A stretch of 47,493 bases of DNA from NCBI GenBank assembly GCA_903922825.1, contig CAIXVE010000091.1, positions 1 to 47,493 on the forward strand. Direction: 5' to 3'. Source of the DNA: an uncultured Micrococcales bacterium (GTDB lineage: Bacteria > Actinomycetota > Actinomycetes > Actinomycetales > Microbacteriaceae). Under the pieces are notes generated by a model, which was given only the letters and a program-made list of their open reading frames with translations, ran no database searches and was not told where the DNA came from. The stretch's first letter is position 1. Each line of letters opens with the position of its first letter. Both the position numbers and the translations under genes were made by a program. Shown here piece by piece: positions 26,679-36,344 of this stretch.

Positions 26679-27460
26679 TGAGATTTATCAAAGCTGAAGT
26701 ATTGAAACTTCTATACGCAAGACGAAACTACGGGATTCTTCTTGGAGCCATGGCTCTATCTTCTATCGGAACAGGTTTCACACCTTATGCCCTCAACCGA
26801 ATGAAAGGTGTTCTAGTTAGCCCGCTAACTCAGACCGCCGCAGTTGACAGTGTTTATTCAAAAGCCCTCGGTGCATACATCCTTGTTGTGATCTTGGGTG
26901 TTCTTGTGGTGACCAGCGAATTTAACCAAAAGACCGCTATTGCAACATACCTAGCTGCCCCTAAGCGTTACCAACCGCTAGTTGCCAAGATTCTGGTTGC
27001 CTCGGTTGCCGGCGCAATCATGAACCTACTAGCAACACTGGTAGGTATGGGTGTTGCTGCCTATGCACTGTCCTTCTATCCAGAAGCTGTTGCACCATCT
27101 TCATCGATCTGGCTCAGCGATTCGCTGATTGCAATGCTAACCGGAGCAATTATCGCCATCATCGGTGTTGGTATCGGAAGTCTCATTCGTAATCAGAGTT
27201 TGGCTGTTACAGTTGCGCTTATTTGGTTCTTCATCATCGACCGCCTACTTGCTGTTCTCTTTGTTGAAGTTGGCAAGTGGTTACCTACCGGCTTAATCTC
27301 AGGGCTTGAAAACCTTAAGTTCAATTACCAAGGACCAGTTGTCAACGTAAGTGCATCTGACTACCTTGACCCATGGCCGGCAGCAGGACTACTAACTGTT
27401 TATGGAATTAGCTTTGTCGTTATCTCACTGCTAACTACGACCAGAAGAGATATCGACTAA
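26678..27460 (+). CDS. ABC-2 type transporter permease
   Basis: Multi-TM, 'VTSEFNQKTAIATYLAAPKRYQPLVAKIL'; adjacent to the ATPase gene. Confidence 0.88.
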   Translation: MRFIKAEVLKLLYARRNYGILLGAMALSSIGTGFTPYALNRMKGVLVSPLTQTAAVDSVYSKALGAYILVVILGVLVVTSEFNQKTAIATYLAAPKRYQPLVAKILVASVAGAIMNLLATLVGMGVAAYALSFYPEAVAPSSSIWLSDSLIAMLTGAIIAIIGVGIGSLIRNQSLAVTVALIWFFIIDRLLAVLFVEVGKWLPTGLISGLENLKFNYQGPVVNVSASDYLDPWPAAGLLTVYGISFVVISLLTTTRRDID

Positions 27461-29034
27461 CAAGTCTTTTCTTTAGCTGGAAGTTTTCCATTCGATAAGA
27501 AGTTCTCAACCGTATCGGCAACACATTGGTTAGATGAACCGTAAGCGGTGTGGCCTTCACCTTGATAGGTTAAGAGCCAACCGTGAGCTAAAACATTGTG
27601 AGCTACGTTTTGCGCCTGTGAATATGGGGTTGCCGGATCATTTGTTGTTCCGACCACCAAAATTGTTGGTGCACTCTTTGCTGAATAATCCTTAGGGCCT
27701 GGAACAACCGCGAAAGGCCACTTGTAACAACCAAGCCCGCCATACTGCCAGTATCTTCCAAAGACTGGGCTTATGGCCAGCACTCTTGCATTCTGTTGCA
27801 ACATAGAAGCTTCACTATCCGATTCTCTAGAATCTAAACAGCTGATGGCCTTGAAAGCCTCATTCTCATTGCTACCAAAAGTCTTGGTTGAATCGTCATA
27901 ACCGTAATAACTATCTGCTAGCAATAAGAAGATGCGGCCATCCGGTTTGGCTTTACCAATAACATCTTGGAAAGCCTTGGTTAGATACTGCCAGCTATCC
28001 TTCGAATACAACGCTGCGAGGATGCCAGTGAAACCGGAGTTGATAGTCAGGGTTCTATTCTTTTCCGAGGTATACATCGCTGTGGTTTCAAGTGGTTTCA
28101 GAAACTCATTACCAATTTTGGTCATAGCCTGATCAACAGTTAGTCCAGCAAAAGGGCAACCAGAAACATTGCTAATGCAGTCGGCTAGATATGCCCGCAT
28201 CGCAGATTGAAAACCAGTTAGTTGATTCAATGAATCTTGAGTTGGTGACACAGTTGGATCAACCACTCCATCTAAAACAAACTTGCCGACTTTCTTTGGA
28301 AAGAAACTTGCATAGGTAATTCCAAGAAGAGTTCCATATGAATAACCCAAATAGTTAAGTTTCTTTGAACCAAGCACTGCTCTCAGGATGTCCATATCCT
28401 TGGCTGCCGATGAAGTGTCAACGTGCCCTAGCAAACTTCCGGTATAGGTCAAACAGGCTTGGCCAAAAAACTTAATCAGTGTTTTGCTGTAGTTGATGTC
28501 CTTCTTCGAACCAAGTTCGAAAGGTGAAGCGTTATAGAGGAAATCTCTAAGTGCACTTGGACTACCTGTGCATTTAATCGGAGTCGAATCACCGACTCCT
28601 CTAGGGTCGAAGCCCACCAAGTTGTAAGCGCTTCTGAGCTTAGAAGTTCCTAAAGAAGAAATGTATTTCGTGATCCATTCCTTACCCGAACCGCCAGGTC
28701 CTCCTGGATTCATCAACAGGTACGGAGCATTGGTTGGATCAGTTGCAGGATTAACTGCAACAGCAATCTTGATTTGATTAGCCCCAACATTTGACCAATC
28801 CAACGGCACGATGATGTCGGCGCATCTGGCCTTCTTGTTCTCTCCTGGACAGTTAGACCAGAGTGGCTTCTGGGAGTAGTAGCCAGCAAGAGTTGAGAAC
28901 GAGGCTTTATCGTATTTGGCTGCTGAAACAGAATTGTCACTAGTTGGGGTGATCTTCAAAACAACAGAACAAACCAGGGCTACTACCGCTATAGCAACGC
29001 TCAATCCAACTATCAGACCGTTTCTTTTCTTCAT
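27457..29034 (-). CDS. alpha/beta hydrolase with TAP-like C-terminal domain (tripeptidyl aminopeptidase-like)
   Basis: 'LLMNPGGPGGSGKEWI', 'LGYSYGTLLGITYASFFP' (GxSxG), 'VVGTTNDPATPYSQAQNVAH', 'GEGHTAYG'. Confidence 0.88.
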   Translation of the reverse strand: MKKRNGLIVGLSVAIAVVALVCSVVLKITPTSDNSVSAAKYDKASFSTLAGYYSQKPLWSNCPGENKKARCADIIVPLDWSNVGANQIKIAVAVNPATDPTNAPYLLMNPGGPGGSGKEWITKYISSLGTSKLRSAYNLVGFDPRGVGDSTPIKCTGSPSALRDFLYNASPFELGSKKDINYSKTLIKFFGQACLTYTGSLLGHVDTSSAAKDMDILRAVLGSKKLNYLGYSYGTLLGITYASFFPKKVGKFVLDGVVDPTVSPTQDSLNQLTGFQSAMRAYLADCISNVSGCPFAGLTVDQAMTKIGNEFLKPLETTAMYTSEKNRTLTINSGFTGILAALYSKDSWQYLTKAFQDVIGKAKPDGRIFLLLADSYYGYDDSTKTFGSNENEAFKAISCLDSRESDSEASMLQQNARVLAISPVFGRYWQYGGLGCYKWPFAVVPGPKDYSAKSAPTILVVGTTNDPATPYSQAQNVAHNVLAHGWLLTYQGEGHTAYGSSNQCVADTVENFLSNGKLPAKEKTC

Positions 29035-30185
29035 CTCTTTGCCTTTCTGCGCAACGCGACCGCAAGAGCATCAAATAAAACAATGTCTCTAACGTTTCTA
29101 TCCATTCGATCCCGAACCTTTTGAATCTCTTCAATTGCGTGAATTGCTTGAGACTGAGAGATGTCTTTTGCCAAGGCAGCTATCTCCGAAGCCAAATCAA
29201 TGTTGATAAGGCTTTCGCCGGAACCAAGTTGAACAGTTAGAACATCTCTATACAAACCCATAAGATCAACCAGAATTCTGTCTAAACCATCACGCTTAGA
29301 TCTGGTTGCACGTCTTTTCTGTGCTTCTTCAAGTTTTTTGATTTGCGATCTTGAACTTGGACTTAGCTTGGACTCTGCTGTAATCCCAAGCCTGGTGAGA
29401 AGTTCATTTCTCTCCTGCTCATCTAATTCAGCCGTAAGCGCAGCACCATCACTCTCACCTAGTTTGACAAGAGAATCGGAAGCTGCAAGCGCCGAAGGAA
29501 TGTCAAGAATGCTAAGCACAGCAAGCAGTGCTTGTCTTCGTCTATCTCTCGCTGTGGCGTTGGTGGCCAGTCTTCTAGCCATACCAACATGGCTCTGAGC
29601 CTGAGCAGCCGACTGCAAAGCCAAGCCCTGAGGAACCTCATACTTATCAACCAGCAATTGGGCAACAGCTTCGACACTTGGAACTTTAAGTTGAATTCTG
29701 CGAACTCTTGATCTGATAGTTGGCAACAGATCTGCTTCACTCGGGGCACAAAGCATCCAAATGGTTCCCTTAGGTGGCTCTTCCAAAGACTTCAACAATA
29801 AGTTACTGGTTCTTTCTTGCATACGGTCTGCATCTTCAACAATCATGATTCGATACTTAGCCAACGCGGGCATTTGCATTGATTTGTCGATGAACTCACT
29901 CACCTCGTCAATGCTGATTTGAATTCGTTCAGTGTTAAGAACTTGAACGTCAGGATGATTACCAACGCGAACCATTTGACAGGCATTGCATTTCCCGCAG
30001 CCACCTTCTGAGCAGACCAGTGCTGCTGCGAAAGCCGTAGCCAACTCCGAGCGACCCGAACCAGGAGGACCCGTGAAAAGCCAAGCATGGTGAACTGATG
30101 TTTCTTTATTTAGTTCACGCAGAAGTTCAGTGACGGCTTCAGGTTGTGAAACGACGTCACGAAAAACATTCGGGGCGAGTGTCAT
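29031..30185 (-). CDS. holB: DNA polymerase III subunit delta'
   Basis: 'HHAWLFTGPPGSGRSELATAFAAALVC...GCGKCNACQ', 'RTSNLLLKSLEEPP'. Confidence 0.92.
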   Translation of the reverse strand: MTLAPNVFRDVVSQPEAVTELLRELNKETSVHHAWLFTGPPGSGRSELATAFAAALVCSEGGCGKCNACQMVRVGNHPDVQVLNTERIQISIDEVSEFIDKSMQMPALAKYRIMIVEDADRMQERTSNLLLKSLEEPPKGTIWMLCAPSEADLLPTIRSRVRRIQLKVPSVEAVAQLLVDKYEVPQGLALQSAAQAQSHVGMARRLATNATARDRRRQALLAVLSILDIPSALAASDSLVKLGESDGAALTAELDEQERNELLTRLGITAESKLSPSSRSQIKKLEEAQKRRATRSKRDGLDRILVDLMGLYRDVLTVQLGSGESLINIDLASEIAALAKDISQSQAIHAIEEIQKVRDRMDRNVRDIVLFDALAVALRRKAKR

Positions 30186-30799
30186 AGTAACTCTGATACT
30201 GCCTTACGAATCTGAGTTTGCATAGTCTCAATATCTGTTGAGGCATCGATAACTAGAAAACGTTCCGGCTCAGCCTTAGCTAGTTCAAGATATGCACTTC
30301 GTGCCTTTTCGAAGAACTCAATCTTTTCTTTCTCGAGTCGATCTGGTTCTGTTCCAGTCTGGTTTCTTCTGTTTCTAGCAACATCGGCTGGAAGGTCAAG
30401 TAAAACCGTAAGTTTAGGAAGCAATCCACCGACAGCCCAAAGTGAAAGATTTCTCACCTCTTCTTGGGATAGGTCTCGACCTGCCCCCTGGTAAGCAACT
30501 GACGAATCAAAATAACGATCAGTGATAACAATCTCACCACGTTCAAGTGCAGGTCTAATCTTGCTAGCAACATGGTGAGCTCGATCAGCTGCAAACAAGG
30601 CTGCTTCAGCTCTTGGTGCTAGATCGCCTTTGTGATGCAAGAGAATCTTTCTTATCTCAACACCAACTTCAGTGCCACCCGGCTCAAGAGTTCTAACCAC
30701 CGTCTTACCTTGCTCAGTAAGCCAAGACTCTAATAGGTCTGCCTGAGTTGACTTACCAACACCATCAATACCTTCGAAGGAGATGAACAAGCCAGACAT
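30182..30799 (-). CDS. tmk: thymidylate kinase
   Basis: 'FISFEGIDGVGKSTQADLLESWL', 'LEPGGTEVG', 'DRYFDSSVAYQG'. Confidence 0.96.
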   Translation of the reverse strand: MSGLFISFEGIDGVGKSTQADLLESWLTEQGKTVVRTLEPGGTEVGVEIRKILLHHKGDLAPRAEAALFAADRAHHVASKIRPALERGEIVITDRYFDSSVAYQGAGRDLSQEEVRNLSLWAVGGLLPKLTVLLDLPADVARNRRNQTGTEPDRLEKEKIEFFEKARSAYLELAKAEPERFLVIDASTDIETMQTQIRKAVSELL

Positions 30800-33498
30800 T
30801 ACTTGTCTTTCTTTCTGGTGGTGCCCTTCTTTACAGTCCTAGCCGGAGCAGCCGATCTTCTGGACTTGGAAACCTTAGGGGCTGCCTGACCAGGCTCGAG
30901 ACCTAGTTTTTCGCGACGAATAGCCAACAACTCAAAAGCTCTTTCAGATGTTAGTTCCTCAAGTGGTTCATCTTTAGGGACTGTTGCGTTGATTGCACCG
31001 TCTGTAACATACAAACCAAACTGGCCACTCTTAGCAACCACGTTTGTCTTAGCAGAAGGATCCTCACCGAATTCTTTCAACGGCGTTGCTGCTGTCACGC
31101 GACCACGAAGCTTAGGTTGGGCAAGAAGTTCAAGCGCACCTTCAAGAGTTAGATCAAAGATAAGTTCTTCACTGGCAAGTGATCTTGAATCCTTAGCCCG
31201 CAAAAGATAAGGACCAAACTTACCATTCTGAGTAGTGATGTCAACACCTTCAGCATCTTGACCAACAACTCTTGGTAGCGATAACAACATCAATGCTGTT
31301 TCAAGATTCATAGTTTCAGTGCTCATAGTCTTAAACAAAGATGCGGTCTTAGGCTTTTTGGCATCTGGATCATCGAGAAGAACATATGGACCGTAACGAC
31401 CATCTTTGAATAGCACGTTATGGCCACTAACTGGATCAATTCCAAGGATTCGATCTGAAATTATTGGAGCTTCAATTAGTTCATGTGCTTTACCAATAGT
31501 TAGTTCATCAGGAGCCAGGCCTTCCGGGATGTTGATTATCCTGCGACCGTTCTCATCGGCACCTTCAGCATTAGGTTCGATATAGATTTCAAGATAAGGA
31601 CCGAACTTACCTGTTCGCAAAGTGATTCCATCACCAAGATCTAGAGAGTTCAAAGCTTTCGCATCAATCTCACCGATGTTCTCAACAACACTGTTAAGCC
31701 CAGGGTTACCTTCAGAACCGAAATAGAATTCTTTCAACCATTCGCTTCTGTTTATCTTGCCGTTTGCAATCTCATCGAGGTCTTCTTCCATGCGTGCTGT
31801 GAAGGCATAATCAACAAGTCTAGAAACCTTGTCTTCAAGGAATCTCATCACTGTGAAGGCAATCCATTCAGGAACCAACGCCTGGCCTCGCTTGGTCACA
31901 TAGCCCTTGTTGATGATATTGCTGATAATCGCCGCATAAGTTGAAGGGCGGCCGATGCCGTCCTCTTCCAAGGCCTTTACCAAGCTAGCTTCCGTATAGC
32001 GAGGAGGAGGCGAGGTCTGGTGGCTCTTAGCGTTTATCTCTAGAACATTGAGCTTTTGTCCAACTTCCATGTTTGGAAGTTTGCTTTCCTTCTCTTCGTT
32101 CTCATCATCTTCGTTTCGAGGCTCATCTTGACTTTCCTCGTAGGCCGCCATGAAGCCTCGGAAGGTTACGACAGTTCCGCTTGCAGTGAATTCGGCTCGG
32201 TCGCCATTGGGTAGTGGGAAGACAGCAATCTTTGCGGTGGTGGTTGACACCTTCGCATCTTGCATTTGGCTGGCAACTGTTCTCTTCCAGATCAAATCGT
32301 AAAGCTCAAAAGTTCTTCCTAAAAGTTCGCCAGCAAGTTCAGATGGCTTCTTGAAGATCTCTCCTGCAGGACGAATCGCTTCGTGCGCTTCTTGAGCGTT
32401 CTTGTTCTTGCCCTGGTAAACACGCGGAGCACTTGCCACATAATCTTCACCAAACATTTCTTTGGCTTGGCTACGAGCGGCGTTTATGGCCTGAGTTGAA
32501 AGAGTCGGTGAATCGGTACGCATATATGTGATGTAACCCTGCTGGTAAAGAGACTGGGCAACATCCATGGTCTGCTTTGCAGACATGCGAAGTTTTCTTG
32601 ACGCTTCCTGTTGCAATGTTGAAGTAGTGAAAGGTGCAGCTGGTCTTCTAGTTGAAGGTTTTGCCTCTACAGAAATAACCTCAACATTTGAACTCGCTGC
32701 CTTGATCGCATCTGCCAACGCATTTGCTTTATCTTCATCAAGCAGCATTACTTGAGCAGTTAATTCACCTTTGTCATTGAATGAATCACCGGTTGCAATT
32801 CTTTGACCGTTATAGGTAAAAAGTTTTGCTTCAAATTTTGGCTCTGAACCTAGACCTGTTTCGAAAAGACCTTTGATATCGAAGTATGAAGCTGACACGA
32901 AAGCCATACGCTCACGCTCACGCTCGACTACTAAGCGAACAGCAGGCGACTGAACACGACCAGCACTAAGTCCTCGCTGGATCTTTATCCAAAGAATGGG
33001 TGAAATCTCGTAACCATATAGACGGTCAACAACACGTCGAGTTTCCTGAGCTTCCACCAAGTGATCATCGATAGCACGAGTGTTCTTCACGGCTTCCTGA
33101 ATCGCCTCTTTGGTGATTTCATGGAACACCATGCGGTGAACCGGAACTTTAGGCTTGAGGACATCCAGCAGGTGCCAAGCTATGGCCTCCCCTTCACGGT
33201 CCTCATCTGTTGCTAGGTAAAGCTCGTCGGCATCCTTCAAGGCAGCCTTCAGTTCAGAGACAGTTTTGCTCTTACCAGGTGAAATTGCGTAATAAGGCTT
33301 GAAGTCGTCCTCAACGTCAATGGCAAAACGGCCAATCGTGCTTTTCTTCTTAAGTTCAGGCGGAAGGTCCTTCAAGTCGATGAGATCACGGATGTGACCG
33401 ACGGAGGCCAGGACCTGGAACTCGTCGCCCAAGTACTTAGCAATGGTCTTAGCCTTTGCCGGGGACTCTACGATGACCAGCTTTGAACCTTTAGACAC
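30799..33498 (-). CDS. topA: DNA topoisomerase I
   Basis: 'LVIVESPAKAKTIAKYLG', 'YITYMRTDSPTLS', 'GRPSTYAAIISNI', basic C-terminal tail. Confidence 0.97.
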   Translation of the reverse strand: MSKGSKLVIVESPAKAKTIAKYLGDEFQVLASVGHIRDLIDLKDLPPELKKKSTIGRFAIDVEDDFKPYYAISPGKSKTVSELKAALKDADELYLATDEDREGEAIAWHLLDVLKPKVPVHRMVFHEITKEAIQEAVKNTRAIDDHLVEAQETRRVVDRLYGYEISPILWIKIQRGLSAGRVQSPAVRLVVERERERMAFVSASYFDIKGLFETGLGSEPKFEAKLFTYNGQRIATGDSFNDKGELTAQVMLLDEDKANALADAIKAASSNVEVISVEAKPSTRRPAAPFTTSTLQQEASRKLRMSAKQTMDVAQSLYQQGYITYMRTDSPTLSTQAINAARSQAKEMFGEDYVASAPRVYQGKNKNAQEAHEAIRPAGEIFKKPSELAGELLGRTFELYDLIWKRTVASQMQDAKVSTTTAKIAVFPLPNGDRAEFTASGTVVTFRGFMAAYEESQDEPRNEDDENEEKESKLPNMEVGQKLNVLEINAKSHQTSPPPRYTEASLVKALEEDGIGRPSTYAAIISNIINKGYVTKRGQALVPEWIAFTVMRFLEDKVSRLVDYAFTARMEEDLDEIANGKINRSEWLKEFYFGSEGNPGLNSVVENIGEIDAKALNSLDLGDGITLRTGKFGPYLEIYIEPNAEGADENGRRIINIPEGLAPDELTIGKAHELIEAPIISDRILGIDPVSGHNVLFKDGRYGPYVLLDDPDAKKPKTASLFKTMSTETMNLETALMLLSLPRVVGQDAEGVDITTQNGKFGPYLLRAKDSRSLASEELIFDLTLEGALELLAQPKLRGRVTAATPLKEFGEDPSAKTNVVAKSGQFGLYVTDGAINATVPKDEPLEELTSERAFELLAIRREKLGLEPGQAAPKVSKSRRSAAPARTVKKGTTRKKDK

Positions 33499-33521
33499 TA
33501 ACTCTCCTACCTATTCGGACA

Positions 33522-33848
33522 CTACCCCGCCGCAGCGTGAGCATGAACCCTATGAACTATACCCATAAGTTGCCAATACACACCTATATAGATGTCAGAA
33601 CTGACTATATGGCATGTCTCAACAGTCCCGCCAACTCTTTCAACAATCTTCCCAGCCGTTTCGCAGGGATAGCCGATAGCTAAGCCCCTCAAAACATCCT
33701 CCGCTGCTAAAGCGGCGGTGTCAGTTTGGGCCTGTAGCCTGGAAAGTTCGAGACTTTGACTACTAACCACCAAAGTTAGACCCATTATTCCCAAAATCAC
33801 AAAAATGAGCCCTAAACCCAAAATCGAACCAGATCCCGATTCGCTCAT
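33522..33848 (-). CDS. Rv3654c/TadG-like secretion-neighbourhood membrane protein
   Basis: 'MSESGSGSILGLGLIFVILGIMGLTLVVSSQSLELSRLQAQTDTAALAAEDVL'; the internal ATG at 33848 fits better than track start 33869. Confidence 0.75.
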   Translation of the reverse strand: MSESGSGSILGLGLIFVILGIMGLTLVVSSQSLELSRLQAQTDTAALAAEDVLRGLAIGYPCETAGKIVERVGGTVETCHIVSSDIYIGVYWQLMGIVHRVHAHAAAG

Positions 33849-34162
33849 AGCCCAGATTTTCTTGCACATTGACTCTCAACTAGGTCTAGTAATCCAAGTC
33901 CTGCCAGAGATCGTTCCTGGCTTAGTTGGACACAAAGCTCGAGGTCCTTGTATTCAACAGCCCAACTTGGTTTTGGGTTCAATACAGACTCCTGAATCAA
34001 AGTCTCGATAACAGACTTATCTTCACCCCGCGCTAACGCCCTTGCAGACTCAGCCGCCAACTCAATCAGCCCAATCCTCGAAGACTGGAAAGACAAGACT
34101 TGAAGGGCAGTCACAAGAATCAAAACGAAGGTTGGCAAAACAACAGCAAACTCTGCTGTCAC
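33845..34162 (-). CDS. TadE-like pilus protein
   Basis: 'GSVTAEFAVVLPTFVLILVTALQVLSFQ'; track start 34369 is doubtful because its N-terminus lies out of frame over the DUF4244 gene; GTG 34162 is the only other start I found. Confidence 0.75.
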   Translation of the reverse strand: MTAEFAVVLPTFVLILVTALQVLSFQSSRIGLIELAAESARALARGEDKSVIETLIQESVLNPKPSWAVEYKDLELCVQLSQERSLAGLGLLDLVESQCARKSGL

Positions 34163-34179
34163 TGAGCCAGTTTCATTTC

Positions 34180-34353
34180 TTAGCTTGACGGCAGGCTCAA
34201 AGCCGAACGTATTGTGTCTAAAAGCATCTGCCTTACTTCGTTCGATCTCAGGATTCCTAAAAGTAAACCAGCGAAACCGACGGCTGCCAGCGTGATGATT
34301 ACGTATTCTGCGGTCGAAGCTCCTGAGTCTTCTAACCAGATTCTCTTTAGCAT
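34180..34353 (-). CDS. DUF4244/Flp-pilin-like small protein (57 aa), not in the ORF track
   Basis: Hand-translated: MLKRIWLEDSGASTAEYVIITLAAVGFAGLLLGILRSNEVRQMLLDTIRSALSLPSS*; 'GASTAEYVIITLAAVGFAGLL' is pilin-like. Confidence 0.88.
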   Translation of the reverse strand: MLKRIWLEDSGASTAEYVIITLAAVGFAGLLLGILRSNEVRQMLLDTIRSALSLPSS

Positions 34354-34365
34354 TTGAATTTCCTT

Positions 34366-35151
34366 TCATTGAGATCCAAGTATTGAAACCGTCAGCGGAA
34401 TAACCGCTATCAAGATAAAAGCTGGTAGGACTGCAAAACCTAAAGGTAATAACAGCCTGATATTTAGTTTCTCTATTTTTACTTCTGACCTTGTTGCAGA
34501 TTCTCTTTGCATTTCTTCTGCACTTGCACGAAGTAATTCACCCACTCTTGCCCCAGTGTGAGTGGCAGTGTGCAACGCTTCAGCGCAGAGCTGAAGCTCA
34601 TGACGTGTTGGAATTTGATTGAAGATTTCTTTGTAGATTTCTAACGCCTTGTTCTGCGCTTTATGCAGCGAAATACCTCCGCTACAAGCCATCGCAACAC
34701 CGAGCAGAAAGAAACCAAGATTGTCGTTGGTTGGGGTTGCTTTCTTTATTAATTTCCCGCTAACCAATTTGGCAACAGCGAGCAGCAAACCACCTAACCC
34801 AAAACTAATAACCAAGATTTGATTCTTACTAACAGCTTGAACTATATCTAAACCAGTGAGCTGAGCAAGAAACAAAGTAGCTAGCGGTAACCAGAGAACT
34901 AATCTGGCACTAGCTTTAGGGCCTGTCTGAGCAACAGCTATTCGTTGTATGGCTCGCTCTCTGTTCAGGTAAATACTGGCAACCTGGTCTATCTCACCTG
35001 CCACAGCACTTCCCACATCCTGGGCGACCCGCAAAAGGTAACGGAGGCTTCGATCTTCAGGCAGCCCACCAATGATTTGGATTGCCTTATCGATCGAAAC
35101 CCCTGATCTGACTAGGCCAGCGAACTTCACTAGAGTCAAAGAATCAGACAT
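34366..35151 (-). CDS. type II secretion system F-domain protein (TadB/TadC-like)
   Basis: 'LAAGVRSGVSIDKAI'-type N-region (LVRSGVSIDKAIQIIGG), 'LCAEALHTATHTGARVGELLRASAEEMQRE', C-terminal TM. Confidence 0.82.
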   Translation of the reverse strand: MSDSLTLVKFAGLVRSGVSIDKAIQIIGGLPEDRSLRYLLRVAQDVGSAVAGEIDQVASIYLNRERAIQRIAVAQTGPKASARLVLWLPLATLFLAQLTGLDIVQAVSKNQILVISFGLGGLLLAVAKLVSGKLIKKATPTNDNLGFFLLGVAMACSGGISLHKAQNKALEIYKEIFNQIPTRHELQLCAEALHTATHTGARVGELLRASAEEMQRESATRSEVKIEKLNIRLLLPLGFAVLPAFILIAVIPLTVSILGSQ

Positions 35152-36064
35152 AAAGTTCCCTCATTGGTCGGATCTCCATTAGCTTTCTGGTCCCCTGAAC
35201 TCTTCGAACTTCAAGGACATAGTCAAGGGATGATGCAATCAGTTGGTGAGCAAGGCGGTTATCAATTCCGGCCATTGCAAGTAGTGTCTCTAACCTGGTC
35301 ACCACATCTTGAGTGCTGTTGGCGTGCAATGTGAAGCCAGCACCTTGGTGACCGGTGTTGAGGGCACCAAGTAATACTTTCAGTTCCTTTCCTCTTGCTT
35401 CACCTAACACAATTCGATCTGGTCTCATTCGAAGAGATTGCCTTACTAGTTGTGTAAGACCTATACCACCGTAACCATCTTGATTCCTCGCTCTAGTGAA
35501 AAGCGAAATAGCCTTCCCCTGAAGATTGAGTTCTGCTGAATCCTCAATCGTGATAATCCGCTCATTCTGAACCTCAGTAAGCATCGCTCTAAGTAATGTG
35601 GTTTTACCAGTGCCTGTTGCTCCAACAATCACAAAGTTCTTTTTCGTTTTAGTTATCTCTAGAAGTTGTGAAAGTTGTTCTCCGGTAATTAAGTTACGGG
35701 CTTGGAGTTCCATAAGTGAAAGCTGATTAGAGGGATGCCTTCTGATTGAAATTAGAGTATCGTCGGAACACTCGCCGCCGTGAACACAATGGATTCTCAA
35801 CTTGCCATACTCTGTTTCAATATTTGATTCACCAAAAGGCATATTTAGATCGAATCGCGTGTTTGTATCAACTAATAATTCCTTCGCGAAGTTCAAAGTT
35901 TGATACTCAGATTCAAAGCTAAGAGCTGTTCCTGTTAGCTCACCATTGAGATCAATCAGGATTTCCCGCGTGCCTTCAATCAGAACGTCGGAGACGTTTG
36001 AATCTTGGAATAGTTCAAGTGGGTTCACCGAACAAGGATGCGATATGTTGAGTTTCGCCAACAA
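35144..36064 (-). CDS. TadA/CpaF-family secretion ATPase
   Basis: 'NFVIVGATGTGKTTLLRAML', 'RIITIEDSAELNL', 'RPDRIVLGEARGKEL...NTGHQGAGFTLHANS'. Confidence 0.93.
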   Translation of the reverse strand: MLAKLNISHPCSVNPLELFQDSNVSDVLIEGTREILIDLNGELTGTALSFESEYQTLNFAKELLVDTNTRFDLNMPFGESNIETEYGKLRIHCVHGGECSDDTLISIRRHPSNQLSLMELQARNLITGEQLSQLLEITKTKKNFVIVGATGTGKTTLLRAMLTEVQNERIITIEDSAELNLQGKAISLFTRARNQDGYGGIGLTQLVRQSLRMRPDRIVLGEARGKELKVLLGALNTGHQGAGFTLHANSTQDVVTRLETLLAMAGIDNRLAHQLIASSLDYVLEVRRVQGTRKLMEIRPMRELYV

Positions 36065-36110
36065 TTCGAGCTCTAAGTCTGTTGAAAACTAGGCCGTTAA
36101 CGTGCCTGTT

Positions 36111-36203
36111 AATAAAAGGGGCCCCGGTCTCTGGGGGGAGTGACCGGGGCCGGCGATATATGATTGGGGGAATCAAAATATCGCAGGTCAGCCGAAGCTG
36201 ACT
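36111..36203 (-). ncRNA. 6C small RNA (two hairpins with C-rich loops)
   Basis: Minus strand: GTCAGC-TTCG-GCTGAC, then GCGATAT..TGATT-CCCCC-AATCA..ATATCGC, then GGCCCCGGTC-ACTCCCCCCAGA-GACCGGGGCC followed by CCTTTTATT; TATGAT -10-like box at 36209-36214; location beside the tad locus fits the M. tuberculosis B11/6C position. Confidence 0.82.
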
Positions 36204-36344
36204 TGAAAATCATAACAAATTACGAACACCTGGAATAGAGGTTGAGGCAAGTTTCACTGTTAACGTTCAGGGTCGAGTCTGGGTTGTTTTGGACTTGAGG
36301 ATGATTGTCTTTAGCTCTCAGGTTCGCCTAATACAATCACCAGT

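Noticed and set aside
36120-36151. GGCCCCGGTC/GACCGGGGCC hairpin as a simple terminator of the Tad cluster or of an upstream gene
   Set aside because: It is upstream, not downstream, of the Tad genes, and it combines with a second C-loop hairpin, a third hairpin and a promoter-like box as a 6C RNA; the T-rich tail is better explained as that RNA's own terminator.
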